Assembly: GCF_018614205.1 (NCBI RefSeq)
Contig: NZ_JAGGOS010000092.1
Span: forward strand, 1-51,304
DNA: 51,304 bases
Direction: 5' to 3'
Source: Streptomyces sp. ISL-36
Lineage (GTDB): Bacteria; Actinomycetota; Actinomycetes; Streptomycetales; Streptomycetaceae
Positions 36,383 to 44,221 of this stretch are shown in pieces (the stretch's first letter is position 1; the number at the start of each line of letters is the position of its first letter). The position numbers were made by a program, and so were the translations under genes. The notes beneath the pieces are model-generated. The model did not search any database. It had not been told where the DNA came from and saw nothing but the letters and a program-made list of their open reading frames with translations.

Positions 36383-36538
36383 GTGATTATCCTCGGAGTG
36401 ATCCTGCTGATCATCGGGTTCGTCACAGGAATTTCCATTCTGTGGACCATAGGCCTGATCCTCGCGGTCATCGGCCTGGTGCTGTGGGTGGCCGGCGCTG
36501 CCGGACACGCTGTGGGAGGCCGATCTCACTACTGGTGA
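36383..36538 (+). CDS. DUF6131-like small membrane protein
   Basis: This is a 51-residue hydrophobic peptide with two membrane segments: MIILGVILLIIGFVTGISILWTIGLILAVIGLVLWVAGA, then a short polar end (VGGRSHYW). Its start is GTG 36383 with GGGAGG 5 nt upstream. The pattern fits DUF6131-like actinomycete proteins. It is too short for usual gene calling, but the membrane pattern and strong ribosome binding site support it. Confidence 0.75.
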   Translation: MIILGVILLIIGFVTGISILWTIGLILAVIGLVLWVAGAAGHAVGGRSHYW

Positions 36539-36571
36539 GCGCGCGCTGAACACCCCCGCCCACTGATCCGT

Positions 36572-36605
36572 GACCCGCCCCGGCGCACACCGCCCGGGGC
36601 GGGTC
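36572..36605. terminator. Terminator hairpin
   Basis: GACCCGCCCCGG (36572-36583) pairs with CCGGGGCGGGTC (36594-36605), a 12-bp perfect stem. It lies between the small membrane protein gene and the next one; its 3' arm ends 19 bp before the next start codon. Confidence 0.75.
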
Positions 36606-36624
36606 CGATACGAGAAAGGCGATC

Positions 36625-36915
36625 ATGACCGCACAGACCCTCGTCAGCGATTCCGCACCCGCTCTCAGCGATGCCGCACCCGCTCTGGCCGCGGCCGGCT
36701 CGAACGCCCTCCTTTTCGCCGTGGCCATCGGCGTGGTGATCGTGGGTGTGCTCATCGGCGCGTTCTGGTGGGGGAGCCGCCGTGTCGCACGCCGCCGGCG
36801 CCCGGTCGGTGACCCGACCCGGACCCAGACGCCGCCGCAGCCCCCTGCCGAGCCGGGCCGCGATTCGTGGAGCACCCCGGACGACGACCCGGACCTGGGT
36901 GATTCCCACCGCTGA
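36625..36915 (+). CDS. DUF6479-like small membrane protein
   Basis: This is a 96-residue protein with one membrane segment (LLFAVAIGVVIVGVLIGAFWWGSRR) and a positively charged stop-transfer stretch RRVARRRRP, followed by a disordered Pro-rich cytoplasmic tail (PTRTQTPPQPPAEPG ending DDDPDLGDSHR). It resembles the DUF6479 family. It is convergent with the PaoC gene, 17 bp apart. Confidence 0.8.
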   Translation: MTAQTLVSDSAPALSDAAPALAAAGSNALLFAVAIGVVIVGVLIGAFWWGSRRVARRRRPVGDPTRTQTPPQPPAEPGRDSWSTPDDDPDLGDSHR

Positions 36916-36932
36916 CGGCGCTCCGCCCCTCT

Positions 36933-39101
36933 TCAGGCGGTGAGGTGGGGCAGCAGGCGGTCCGGGGTCAGGGGGAGGTGGCGCAGCCGGACGCCGACCG
37001 CGTCGTGGACGGCGTTGGCGATGGCCGCGGCGGTGCCCACGATGCCGATCTCACCGATGCCCTTGGTGCCCATCGGATTGAGATGAGGATCGTCCTCCTC
37101 CACCCAGTGCGCCTCGATCGCGGGTACGTCCGCGCACGAGGGGACGTGGTACGAGGCCAGATCGCGCTCCGCGAAATCACCGAAGCCGGGGTCCATGGTG
37201 CTCGACTCGGTCAGAGCCATTCCGATGCCCATGGTCATCCCGCCGATGAACTGGGAGCGTGCCGTACGAGGGTTGAGGATGCGACCGGCGGCGTAGACGC
37301 CGAGGAGGCGGCGGACCCGGACCTCGCCTGTCACGGTGTCCACCTGGACCTCCGCGAAGTGTGCGCCGAACGCGTGCCGGGCGTAGGGCGATTCCTGCCC
37401 GGCCTCCTCCTCGGTGTCGGCCGACGCGGTCAACCCCTCGGCCGGCAGCTCGCCGGAGTGCGCGCGCAGCTTTCCTGCGAGGGCGGTGCAGGCCTTGTGG
37501 ACGGCCCAGCCCCAGGAAGCCGTGCCCGAGGAGCCGCCGGCGAGCGGGGCATCGGGCAGCCCACTGCTGCCGATGTCCACGCGCACCGCGTCCGGGCGGG
37601 TGCCCAGCACCTCGGCCGCGATCTGCGCGAGCACGGTACGCGCCCCGGTGCCGATGTCGGTGGCGTTGACCCGCACGGTGTACGTGCCGTCCCGGTCGGC
37701 CTGCGCGGTGGCCGTCGAGGGGCTCACGAGTACGGGATAGGTGGCCGAGGCGACCCCGGTGCCGAGCAGCAGGTCCCCCTCTCGGCGTCCGCCGCCGCGC
37801 CCACCACCTTGGGCACCGCCTCCACCCGCACGCGGTTCCCAGCCGAAGCGCCGCGCGCCCTCGCGGAGACAGTCCGCGAGGTGCCGGCTGCTGAAGCGTC
37901 TGCCGCTGTCGGGTTCGGTGGCCGGCTCGTTGCGCAGGCGCAGCTCCACGGGGTCGACGCCGGTGGCGACGGCGAGTTCGTCCATCGCCGACTCCAGGGC
38001 GTACATGCCCGACGCCTCGCCCGGTGCCCGCATCCACGAGGGGCTCGGCACGTCCAGGGCCACCACCCGGTGGGCGGTGCGGCTGTTCGGCGAGGTGTAC
38101 ATGGTGCGGGCCGGGACGGCGGCCTGCTCGACGAACTCCTTGACCGTGGACGTGTGGGTGACCACCTCGTGAGCGAGCGCCGTGATGACACCGTCGGAGT
38201 CCGCCCCGAGCCGCACGCGCTGCACGGTGGGGGCGCGGTGGCCGACGACGGCGGCGAGGTGTTGGCGGGGGAGCGCCAGTTTGACGGGCCGACCGGTGTG
38301 GCGGGCGGCCATCGCGGCGAGCACCACCTGCGGGCGTGGTGTGCCTTTGGAGCCGAACCCGCCGCCGACGTGCTCGGACATGACGGTGACCGAGGCTTCG
38401 GGCAGACCGAAGAGACGGGCGAGGGTGTCCCGTACGGTGGTCGAGCCCTGGCTCGAGTCGTACACGGTCAGCCGATCATCGTCGGCCCACCACGCGGTGG
38501 CGGCGTGCGGTTCCATCGGATGGTTGTGGAGCGCGGGCATGGTGTACGTCGCGTCGACACGGATGTCGGCGGCGGCGAAGGCCGCGTCGAAGTCGCCCCG
38601 TTCGCGTACGGCCGGGTGGCCGCCGTTGGCCTCCTGCGGGGTGTAGAGCCGCGGATGGTCGGCGGTCAGGACGACGTCGTGCTCATCGGTCTCGTACGAG
38701 ACACGCAGGGTGCCGGCGGCGGCCCGCGCGGTCTCCAGGGAGTCGGCCACGACCAGAGCGACGTACCAGCCGCGATGGGGCACGCGGTCGTCCTGCAACA
38801 GGGCGAGCGTGGGGTCGTCCGACGGGCCTAGGCGAGGCGCGTTCCTGTGGCTGAGCACCGCGTGCACGCCGGGCAGCGCGAGGACGTCGTCGGCATGGAC
38901 GGCCGTGACCCGGCCGCACGCGACGGCGGCCGGCACGGGCCACGCGTAGGCGCAGTCGGGTGGCGTGTGCTCGGCCGCGTAGCGGGCCGCGCCCGTGACC
39001 TTCGTACGGGCTTCCCGGCGCGGAACGCCGCTCTGCGGGGCAGCTGGGGCGGACGGGGCGTCCGGCGCCTTCGTGGCGTCCGGGGTGAGTGCGTCGGTCA
39101 T
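36933..39101 (-). CDS. paoC: Molybdopterin-binding subunit of a PaoABC-type aldehyde oxidoreductase
   Basis: This is a 722-residue xanthine dehydrogenase-family large subunit. It carries the aldehyde oxidase a/b hammerhead domain (ARYAAEHTPPDCAYAWPV) and the molybdopterin-binding region: GGGFGSKG, SWMRAPGEASGMYALESAMDELA and the C-terminal NPMGTKGIGEIGIVG, where Glu684 matches the family catalytic Glu. PaoC-like members use molybdopterin cytosine dinucleotide; aldehydes are the usual substrates. The ATG overlaps the paoB stop (ATGA, 39098-39101), so it is translationally coupled. A Gly/Arg-rich insert (GGGGAQGGGRGGGRREGD) at about 430-447 is unusual. It is the last of the three-subunit set, read minus. 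Confidence 0.92.
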   Translation of the reverse strand: MTDALTPDATKAPDAPSAPAAPQSGVPRREARTKVTGAARYAAEHTPPDCAYAWPVPAAVACGRVTAVHADDVLALPGVHAVLSHRNAPRLGPSDDPTLALLQDDRVPHRGWYVALVVADSLETARAAAGTLRVSYETDEHDVVLTADHPRLYTPQEANGGHPAVRERGDFDAAFAAADIRVDATYTMPALHNHPMEPHAATAWWADDDRLTVYDSSQGSTTVRDTLARLFGLPEASVTVMSEHVGGGFGSKGTPRPQVVLAAMAARHTGRPVKLALPRQHLAAVVGHRAPTVQRVRLGADSDGVITALAHEVVTHTSTVKEFVEQAAVPARTMYTSPNSRTAHRVVALDVPSPSWMRAPGEASGMYALESAMDELAVATGVDPVELRLRNEPATEPDSGRRFSSRHLADCLREGARRFGWEPRAGGGGAQGGGRGGGRREGDLLLGTGVASATYPVLVSPSTATAQADRDGTYTVRVNATDIGTGARTVLAQIAAEVLGTRPDAVRVDIGSSGLPDAPLAGGSSGTASWGWAVHKACTALAGKLRAHSGELPAEGLTASADTEEEAGQESPYARHAFGAHFAEVQVDTVTGEVRVRRLLGVYAAGRILNPRTARSQFIGGMTMGIGMALTESSTMDPGFGDFAERDLASYHVPSCADVPAIEAHWVEEDDPHLNPMGTKGIGEIGIVGTAAAIANAVHDAVGVRLRHLPLTPDRLLPHLTA

Positions 39102-40105
39102 GTCGGGGGCCGGCCTCCTTCGGCGCGGGAAGCGAGGTCGCTCAGGATGCTGACGGTGAGCTTGCGGGCGAGCTCCACTTTGAACGCGTTGTCGCGCAGC
39201 GGCTCGGCGGAGGCGAGTTCGGCGTCGGCCGCCCGTGCGTAGGTCTCCGTGGTGGCGGGCGCGCCCCGCAGTACCTCCTCGGCCGCGCGGGCGCGCCAGG
39301 GCCGGTGGGCGAGGCCTCCGAAGGCGAGCGACGCCTCCTGGACGACACCGTCCTCGACGCGGACCGCGGCGGCGACCGAGGCGAGGGCGAAGGCGTACGA
39401 GGCACGGTCACGGGCCTTGCGATAGCCGCTGTGCACGGAGTGGGGGAGGGGCGGCAGGGACACGCCGGTGATCAGTTCCCCCGGCCGCAGGACGGTATCC
39501 ACGTCGGGCCGTTCGCCGGGCAGCCGGTGGAAGTCCGCGACGGGGACCGTCCGCGCCCCGTCCGCCCCACGCAGGTGGACCGCCGCGTCGAGGGCGGCCA
39601 GGGCCACCGCCATGTCCGAGGGATGGGTGGCGACGCAGTACGCCGAGTGGCCGAGTACCGCCAGGTCCCGATGAACGCCGTCGCGGGCGGGGCACCCCGT
39701 TCCCGGGTCTCGTTTGTTGCAGGGCTTCGAGGTGTCCTGGAAGTAGAGGCACCGGGTGCGCTGGAGGAGGTTCCCGCCGGTGGTCGCGGTATTGCGCAAC
39801 TGCCCCGAGGCCCCGGACAGCAGAGCCTGCGACAAGGCGGTGTAGCGCGTGCGCACGACCGGATGGGCCGCCAGATCGCTGTTGCGCACGGTCGCCCCGA
39901 TGCGGAGGCCGCCCTCGGGAGTCTCCACGACGGCGTCCCACGGCAGGCGGCTGACGTCGATGAGGAACGTCGGGGCGGTGACCCCGAGCTTCATCAGGTC
40001 CACGAGATTGGTCCCGCCGCCCAGGAACTGCGCGCCCGGATGGGCGGCGAACGCGTCGAGCGCCTCCTCCGCCGTCTCGGCGCGCAGATACGAGAAGGGC
40101 CTCAT
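39098..40105 (-). CDS. paoB: FAD-binding subunit of a PaoABC-type aldehyde oxidoreductase
   Basis: This is a 335-residue protein of the CO dehydrogenase medium-subunit fold, starting MRPFSYLRAETAEEALDAFAAHPGAQFLGGGTNLVDLMK (FAD-binding PCMH). The segment SGQLRNTATTGGNLLQRTRCLYFQD and the following Cys-rich stretch (RCLYFQDTSKPCNKRDPGTGCPA) are features of PaoB-type subunits that bind a [4Fe-4S] cluster in addition to FAD. The ATG at 40105 overlaps the paoA stop (ATGA at 40102-40105). Confidence 0.92.
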   Translation of the reverse strand: MRPFSYLRAETAEEALDAFAAHPGAQFLGGGTNLVDLMKLGVTAPTFLIDVSRLPWDAVVETPEGGLRIGATVRNSDLAAHPVVRTRYTALSQALLSGASGQLRNTATTGGNLLQRTRCLYFQDTSKPCNKRDPGTGCPARDGVHRDLAVLGHSAYCVATHPSDMAVALAALDAAVHLRGADGARTVPVADFHRLPGERPDVDTVLRPGELITGVSLPPLPHSVHSGYRKARDRASYAFALASVAAAVRVEDGVVQEASLAFGGLAHRPWRARAAEEVLRGAPATTETYARAADAELASAEPLRDNAFKVELARKLTVSILSDLASRAEGGRPPT

Positions 40106-40692
40106 GACGTCGCGGCCTCCTCGATCGCGTCGACGATGTTCGGATAGGCACCGCACCTGCAGATGTTGCCGCTCATGCGCTCCCTGATCTCCTGGGCGTC
40201 GAGGGCCTCAAGGGCGTCGAGGGCGTCGAGGGCGTCGAGGGTGCCGGGGGCTGCGCGGCCCTCCGCCGGGAGACGGGGCGGCGCGGTCGCGTACGAGGGG
40301 TGTCCCGCGGCAGCCTCGTCCAGCATGCCGACGGCGGAACAGATCTGGCCGGGCGTGCAGTAGCCGCACTGCAGGGCGTCTCTGGCGACGAACGCCTCCT
40401 GGACCGGGTGAAGTCGTTCGCCCTGGGCGAGGCCCTCCACCGTTGTGATGTCCGAGCCGTCGCAGGCCACGGCGAACATGAGGCAGCTGTTGGCACGCCG
40501 CCCGTCGACGAGGACCGTGCACGCGCCGCACTGCCCGTGGTCGCACCCCTTCTTCGCGCCGGTGAGGTCCAGGTGTTCGCGCAGCGCGTCCAGGAGGGTG
40601 GTGCGGTTGTCGAGCCGTAGCGTCCGCTCCGTCCCGTTCACCCGCAGGGCGACGAGGGAGGCCGGGTACTCCTGGGGGGCGGGCTCAGGCAT
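40102..40692 (-). CDS. paoA: Iron-sulfur subunit of a PaoABC-type aldehyde oxidoreductase
   Basis: This is a 196-residue two-[2Fe-2S] subunit. The ferredoxin-like cluster uses Cys50, Cys55, Cys58 and Cys70 (GCDHGQCGACTVLVDGRRANSC). The second cluster uses Cys109, Cys112, Cys178 and Cys180 (CGYCTPGQIC ... NICRCG). Between them is an LDA-type repeat (about residues 151-166, LDALDALDALEALDA) that is not part of the family fold. No Tat signal is visible, unlike E. coli PaoA, so the enzyme may stay in the cytoplasm. It overlaps the hemerythrin-like gene by 8 bp. Confidence 0.92.
   Translation of the reverse strand: MPEPAPQEYPASLVALRVNGTERTLRLDNRTTLLDALREHLDLTGAKKGCDHGQCGACTVLVDGRRANSCLMFAVACDGSDITTVEGLAQGERLHPVQEAFVARDALQCGYCTPGQICSAVGMLDEAAAGHPSYATAPPRLPAEGRAAPGTLDALDALDALEALDAQEIRERMSGNICRCGAYPNIVDAIEEAATS
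40195..40239. repeat. 9-bp in-frame repeats within paoA
   Basis: Five tandem copies of a 9-bp unit GGCGTCGAG (copy 2 is GGCCTCAAG) encode the LDALDALDALEALDA stretch on the minus strand. Copy-number change adds or removes three residues without shifting the frame. Confidence 0.85.
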
Positions 40693-41161
40693 GGGTGGCG
40701 CTCGGGACGGCGAGCGGGTCGCGCGGAGCCTCGCTCTTCGCCTCGCTCATCCGTTCACCGAGCTCGACGAGGCGGTTGCGCCCCAGTGCCTTGCGGACCT
40801 CGGGGAACCACTCCTTCTCCTCCTCCTCGACGTGGTGGCGGACGTTCTCCATCAGGACGGACATCTTCGCCTTGAAGCGCTCGTCGGAGGGGTCCATGTT
40901 CTTGAGCTCGGAGAGCATCCACACCACCGCGTGATGTTCCTCGATGCTCTCCAGGACGTGATCGGTCGTGTCGGGCGCTCCTTCGCGTGCCGCCGGATAG
41001 AAGATCTGCTCCTCGATCCAGGCATGCACCGTGAGCTCCTCGATCACCTGATCGGCGATGCTTCGCCGCTCCGCGAGGGCGTCGTCGTCGGTCTTCTCGA
41101 ACTTCTTGAACAGCTTCTCGACCGTCGCGTGGTCCTCGCGCAGCATCACGATCCCGTCCAT
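40685..41161 (-). CDS. Hemerythrin HHE domain protein
   Basis: This is a 158-residue helical protein with hemerythrin-type metal ligands: His in LREDHATVEKLF, HAWIEEQIFYPAA (HxxxE), EEHHAVVWML and VRHHVEEEEKEWFP (HxxxE). It could bind a di-iron centre and sense or buffer oxygen, NO or iron. The ATG at 41161 has AAGGTGG upstream; a GTG 8 codons upstream is possible. The 3' end overlaps paoA by 8 bp, so it is the first gene of the four-gene operon. Confidence 0.9.
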   Translation of the reverse strand: MDGIVMLREDHATVEKLFKKFEKTDDDALAERRSIADQVIEELTVHAWIEEQIFYPAAREGAPDTTDHVLESIEEHHAVVWMLSELKNMDPSDERFKAKMSVLMENVRHHVEEEEKEWFPEVRKALGRNRLVELGERMSEAKSEAPRDPLAVPSATHA

Positions 41162-41271
41162 ACGTCCACCTTGCCCTTCTGTCACGTTTTGGTGCTGTCT
41201 GTGTCAGAGGCTTCCCTTCCCCCGAAGGGCCGGTCGTATGTCCTTCCCTCCGCCGGAGGGGCGACAAGGCG

Positions 41272-41313
41272 GATGCCGGGCGGGTCCGTCCGACGACGGT
41301 CCCGCCCGGCATC
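41272..41313 (-). terminator. Terminator after the secreted 220-residue protein gene
   Basis: GATGCCGGGCGGG (41272-41284) pairs with CCCGCCCGGCATC (41301-41313), a 13-bp perfect stem with a 16-nt loop. It lies 50 bp downstream of the stop at 41363 on the minus strand. Confidence 0.8.
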
Positions 41314-41362
41314 GACTCACGGGCTCACGGGATCACCGGCCACAGGCTGGCCGGTTCGCGGC

Positions 41363-42025
41363 CTACGGGGCCACGGTGATCTGCTGGGCCGGATCGGTGG
41401 TGTCCGCGACCGTGTAGACGGCGTTGAAGACGGAGCTCGTCGCGCTGGTCGGGCAGCCGAACCCGCCGGTGACCTTGACCGGGACCGAGGCGTTGGTGAA
41501 GGTCAGCGAGGGCGGGGCGCCGTTGGCCCAGGAGCCGGGGACGCTCGCCGCGGCCGTGGGCGCGGCGACGACCGTACAGGTGGCCAGACCGGTCGTCTTG
41601 ACCACCAGGCCGCCCGTCGGGACGGTCATGGTGGCCGTGATCGGAGACCCGTTCTGCATGGACACCTGCCAGGCGCCGCTGGTCGTGACGGTCGGGGTCA
41701 CGCCCGACATGCTCGACGTGCAGGAGCTGTACGTCGGGGCGGAGATCGGCGAGGAGACCGGCCCGGCCGCGTTGTGGTTGCCGGGGGCGGCCGGGACCGT
41801 GCCGGTGGAGACGGAGACCGAGCAGGTCACGGTGACCGAGCCGGCCTTGAAGGTGGCCTTGCCGCTGAGCGTGGCCTTGAAGGCGTGACCGGCGGGGGTG
41901 ACCGTGGTCGAGTCGGCCGCCGCCGTGGGTAACGGTGCGGCGGTGGCGGAGACGGCGCCGAGGGTCAGCGCGCCGGTGGCGGCGAGTCCGAGTCCGAGCG
42001 TGAGGGCGGTGTGGGTGCGGCTCAT
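41363..42025 (-). CDS. Secreted protein of the DUF6230/DUF6114 operon, unknown function
   Basis: This is a 220-residue protein with a signal peptide (MSRTHTALTLGLGLAATGALTLGAVSATAA). The mature part is Ser/Thr/Ala/Val-rich and beta-looking, with four Cys (VTCSVSVS, SSCTSSMS, LATCTVV, FGCPTS). This gives two possible disulfides. No known domain was recognised. The ATG overlaps the stop of DUF6114 (ATGA at 42022-42025), so it is translationally coupled. It likely works with the two proteins before it at the cell surface. Confidence 0.85.
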   Translation of the reverse strand: MSRTHTALTLGLGLAATGALTLGAVSATAAPLPTAAADSTTVTPAGHAFKATLSGKATFKAGSVTVTCSVSVSTGTVPAAPGNHNAAGPVSSPISAPTYSSCTSSMSGVTPTVTTSGAWQVSMQNGSPITATMTVPTGGLVVKTTGLATCTVVAAPTAAASVPGSWANGAPPSLTFTNASVPVKVTGGFGCPTSATSSVFNAVYTVADTTDPAQQITVAP

Positions 42026-42519
42026 GGCTGTGCTCCTTGGGGATCGGAGAGCGGTGATGCGGCGGAGTGAGCGTCGTGCGGTGCGGCGGAAGTGGATTCG
42101 TGCGGTGCGGCGGGCGTTCCGGATGTCTCGGTACCGCTGGGTTCGGCGGACGGGTCGCGCGTGGGGGTACGCGGCTGCCAGGCGAACATGAGCCCGCCGC
42201 CGAGGATGCCCAGCAGGGTCCCGACGAGGAAACCTCCGAGGTTCGACAGCACCAGTGCGGCGGTGGCGATGAGGGTCGTGACGACCCCGGCGAGTGTGCG
42301 GTAGTGCGGGGCGAACCAGACGGAGACGCCGAGCACGATCATCACGAGACCCATCAGGACGGACGGGATCCCCGCCACGCCCTGGGTGAGCATGGCCTTC
42401 AGCGGTGCGAGGGGCAGGGCGCAGATCTCGGCCCCGGCGAGGGCGGCGGCGAGCCCGCCCCAGAACGGACGGCTGCGGCGCCACCGCCGGAACCGCTTCC
42501 GCCAGGGGGTCAGAAGCAT
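42022..42519 (-). CDS. DUF6114-like membrane protein
   Basis: This is a 165-residue protein: a basic start (MLLTPWRKRFRRWRRSRPFW) followed by about four hydrophobic segments (GGLAAALAGAEICALPLAPL; GIPSVLMGLVMIVLGVSVWF; GVVTTLIATAALVLSNLGGF; LVGTLLGILGGGLMFAW) and a disordered Ser/Pro/Glu-rich tail. It resembles DUF6114 proteins of Streptomyces. It overlaps DUF6230 by 10 bp and the secreted gene by 4 bp. Confidence 0.87.
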   Translation of the reverse strand: MLLTPWRKRFRRWRRSRPFWGGLAAALAGAEICALPLAPLKAMLTQGVAGIPSVLMGLVMIVLGVSVWFAPHYRTLAGVVTTLIATAALVLSNLGGFLVGTLLGILGGGLMFAWQPRTPTRDPSAEPSGTETSGTPAAPHESTSAAPHDAHSAASPLSDPQGAQP

Positions 42520-43133
42520 TCCTTCTTGCCCTTGTTGACCGTCATGTTCAGACCGGAGAGCTTGAAGGTGCCGGCGTTGGTGGCCCACGCCGTCTGCTTC
42601 AGATCGGTGATGGTGACGGTGTCGGCCTGCTGGGAGAACAGGTCCTGCATGCCCTGGGCGTCGGCCGGGCCCTTGTCGAGGGTGGAGGCGTCGCGGCCGA
42701 TCTCGATGTTCGTGAAGGCCGCGTTGCCGGACAGCTGGGTGGCGTCGACGAAGAGGTTCGTCGCCTCGACGGGGGTCTTCTGGCCGGCGGTCAGGTTGAG
42801 CGAGATGTCGCCGATCACCGGGAGCGAGGTGACGACCGACTGACAGAGGCTGTTGAGCTCGGCCTTCCTGATCGCGGTGACCGCCACCGGGATGAGTTCC
42901 TCCCGGGCGTTGACGTCCACGCTGCCGTACTGGACGAAGCCCTCGCCCGTCAGGCTCTTGGCGGACACCTTGAACTGCTGGCCCGACACGGCGAAGGAGG
43001 CGGCGAGTGCCCCCTGGGCGAGGGCGATGCCGAGCGCGGCGGTGACGCCGACGGCCGGGATCGTCAGGACGGCGAAGCGCCGCCATCTCACCCGGCCGTC
43101 GCCTAAGTCGCGATCCGTTGAGTCCTGGTCCAT
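42510..43133 (-). CDS. DUF6230-like membrane-anchored protein
   Basis: This is a 207-residue protein with an N-terminal segment (RWRRFAVLTIPAVGVTAALGIALAQGALAASFA) that acts as anchor or signal and a beta-rich extracytoplasmic part: SGQQFKVSAKSLTGEGFVQYGSVDV, NSLCQSVVTSLPVIGDISLNLTAGQKTPVEATNLFVDATQLSG. It matches the DUF6230 family, typically next to DUF6114 in Streptomyces. ATG 43133 has AGGGGGATCTGTC upstream. It is the first gene of the operon, beginning about 135 bp downstream of the predicted promoter. Confidence 0.87.
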   Translation of the reverse strand: MDQDSTDRDLGDGRVRWRRFAVLTIPAVGVTAALGIALAQGALAASFAVSGQQFKVSAKSLTGEGFVQYGSVDVNAREELIPVAVTAIRKAELNSLCQSVVTSLPVIGDISLNLTAGQKTPVEATNLFVDATQLSGNAAFTNIEIGRDASTLDKGPADAQGMQDLFSQQADTVTITDLKQTAWATNAGTFKLSGLNMTVNKGKKECF

Positions 43134-43265
43134 GACAGATCCCCCTTGATGGGTGGGATGAAGGGTGATGGGTGATCCGGCCCGAGCCGACGTGACCACG
43201 TGCGATCCGGCGGTGTGCGATCCGGTCGCGTGCATTCGTTACTCGCCGGTATGACCGTGGAGTCG

Positions 43266-43294
43266 AATGTAAGAGTGCCAATGGTGGTTGGCAA
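43266..43294 (-). promoter_or_regulatory. Promoter with overlapping inverted-repeat operator for the DUF6230 operon
   Basis: On the minus strand TTGCCA (43294-43289) and TACATT (43271-43266) are 17 bp apart, a good -35/-10 match to TTGACA/TANNNT. The spacer overlaps an inverted repeat at 43276-43293 with 6-bp arms TGCCAA/TTGGCA around 6 bp. A regulator bound there would cover the -35 and spacer. The MerR-type gene ending at 43326 is an obvious candidate. Confidence 0.65.
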
Positions 43295-43325
43295 GGTTGT
43301 GCGAGAGCTCGCTTTCGGCCAAGTC

Positions 43326-44090
43326 CTACTGCTCCGTACGCAGCAGCGCGGCGACTTCGGCCTCCACCCTCCGAGCCATCGCCCGCGCGAACTCCGCGGC
43401 CACGACCTCGCCCGCCACCGGGCGCAGTGCCGCGGCCGTCTCCCCGATGTGATCCAACTGGGCGTCCGAAAGCCGCTCCAGGCCTTCGGGGCCGATCACA
43501 TGCCGACGGAAGAGGGCGACGAACCTGTCCGCGAGCGCCGCGGCCTGAGCCTGGACGAGGTCCCCCGCGTCCAGGATCTCCGCGAGCGGCACCCCCTGCC
43601 GCACCAGCGTCAGCGTCGCCTCCAGCAGCCGCCGGCTCCGGAAGGTGACGGTGTTCCCCTCGATCCGTACGTACTCCAGCGCGGCGGCCCGCCGGGTGTC
43701 CTGGGGCGTCGCCGCCGGGCCGAACAGCTCCCGCAGCTCCGCCAGGTCCATCGTGACGGGCTCCTCCCGCACCCACTCATGGGCCATCTCCCGCCCGAGG
43801 CCGAGGAGTTGGGCGATGCCGCCGCCCTGCTCCCAGGCGGCCAGCAGCTCGGCGATGCCGTTCACGGTGTAGCCGCGGCCGAGGAGGTCGTCGATCAGCC
43901 GGAGCCGGGTCAGGTGCTCGTCGGAGTACCAGGCGATCCGGCCCTCACGGCGGGGCGGGGGAAGCAGTCCGCGCTCCTGGTAGTAGCGCAGGTTGCGGAC
44001 CTTCACGCCGGCCGCCCGGGCCACTTCTTCCCGGCGGTACCGCGCCTCGCCCGTCGCCGCCGCCGTGCCGTCCGCCACCTCGCTGTTCAC
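43326..44090 (-). CDS. MerR family transcriptional regulator
   Basis: This is a 254-residue regulator: winged-helix YRREEVARAAGVKVRNLRYYQERGLLPPPRREGRIAWYSDEHLTRLRLIDDLLGRGYTVNGIAELL, then a longer ligand domain (about 90-254) with no Cys cluster, so not a metal sensor of the MerR/CueR kind. It lies upstream on the same strand as DUF6230, separated by 192 bp containing the promoter. It probably controls that operon. MerR proteins normally remodel 19-bp spacers; the spacer here is 17 bp, so it may act as a repressor or control another promoter. Confidence 0.9.
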   Translation of the reverse strand: MNSEVADGTAAATGEARYRREEVARAAGVKVRNLRYYQERGLLPPPRREGRIAWYSDEHLTRLRLIDDLLGRGYTVNGIAELLAAWEQGGGIAQLLGLGREMAHEWVREEPVTMDLAELRELFGPAATPQDTRRAAALEYVRIEGNTVTFRSRRLLEATLTLVRQGVPLAEILDAGDLVQAQAAALADRFVALFRRHVIGPEGLERLSDAQLDHIGETAAALRPVAGEVVAAEFARAMARRVEAEVAALLRTEQ

Positions 44091-44221
44091 GGCCCCGAGC
44101 CTAACGCCGCGCGGGCCTGCCGCGGCCCGGACCGGCTGCTTCGGTGATCGCGGGACGCCCCCGGGGCGCCGGTGGATACCGGGCTCCGGGGGCGACCGCG
44201 AACGGCGCGCCTACCGTCGGA

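Noticed and set aside
42489..42500. GGAACCGCTTCC, equal to the imperfect LacI-type half operator
   Set aside because: It lies inside the Arg-rich start of the DUF6114 gene, where the sequence is fixed by codon use, far from the glucan locus. A chance match is more likely.
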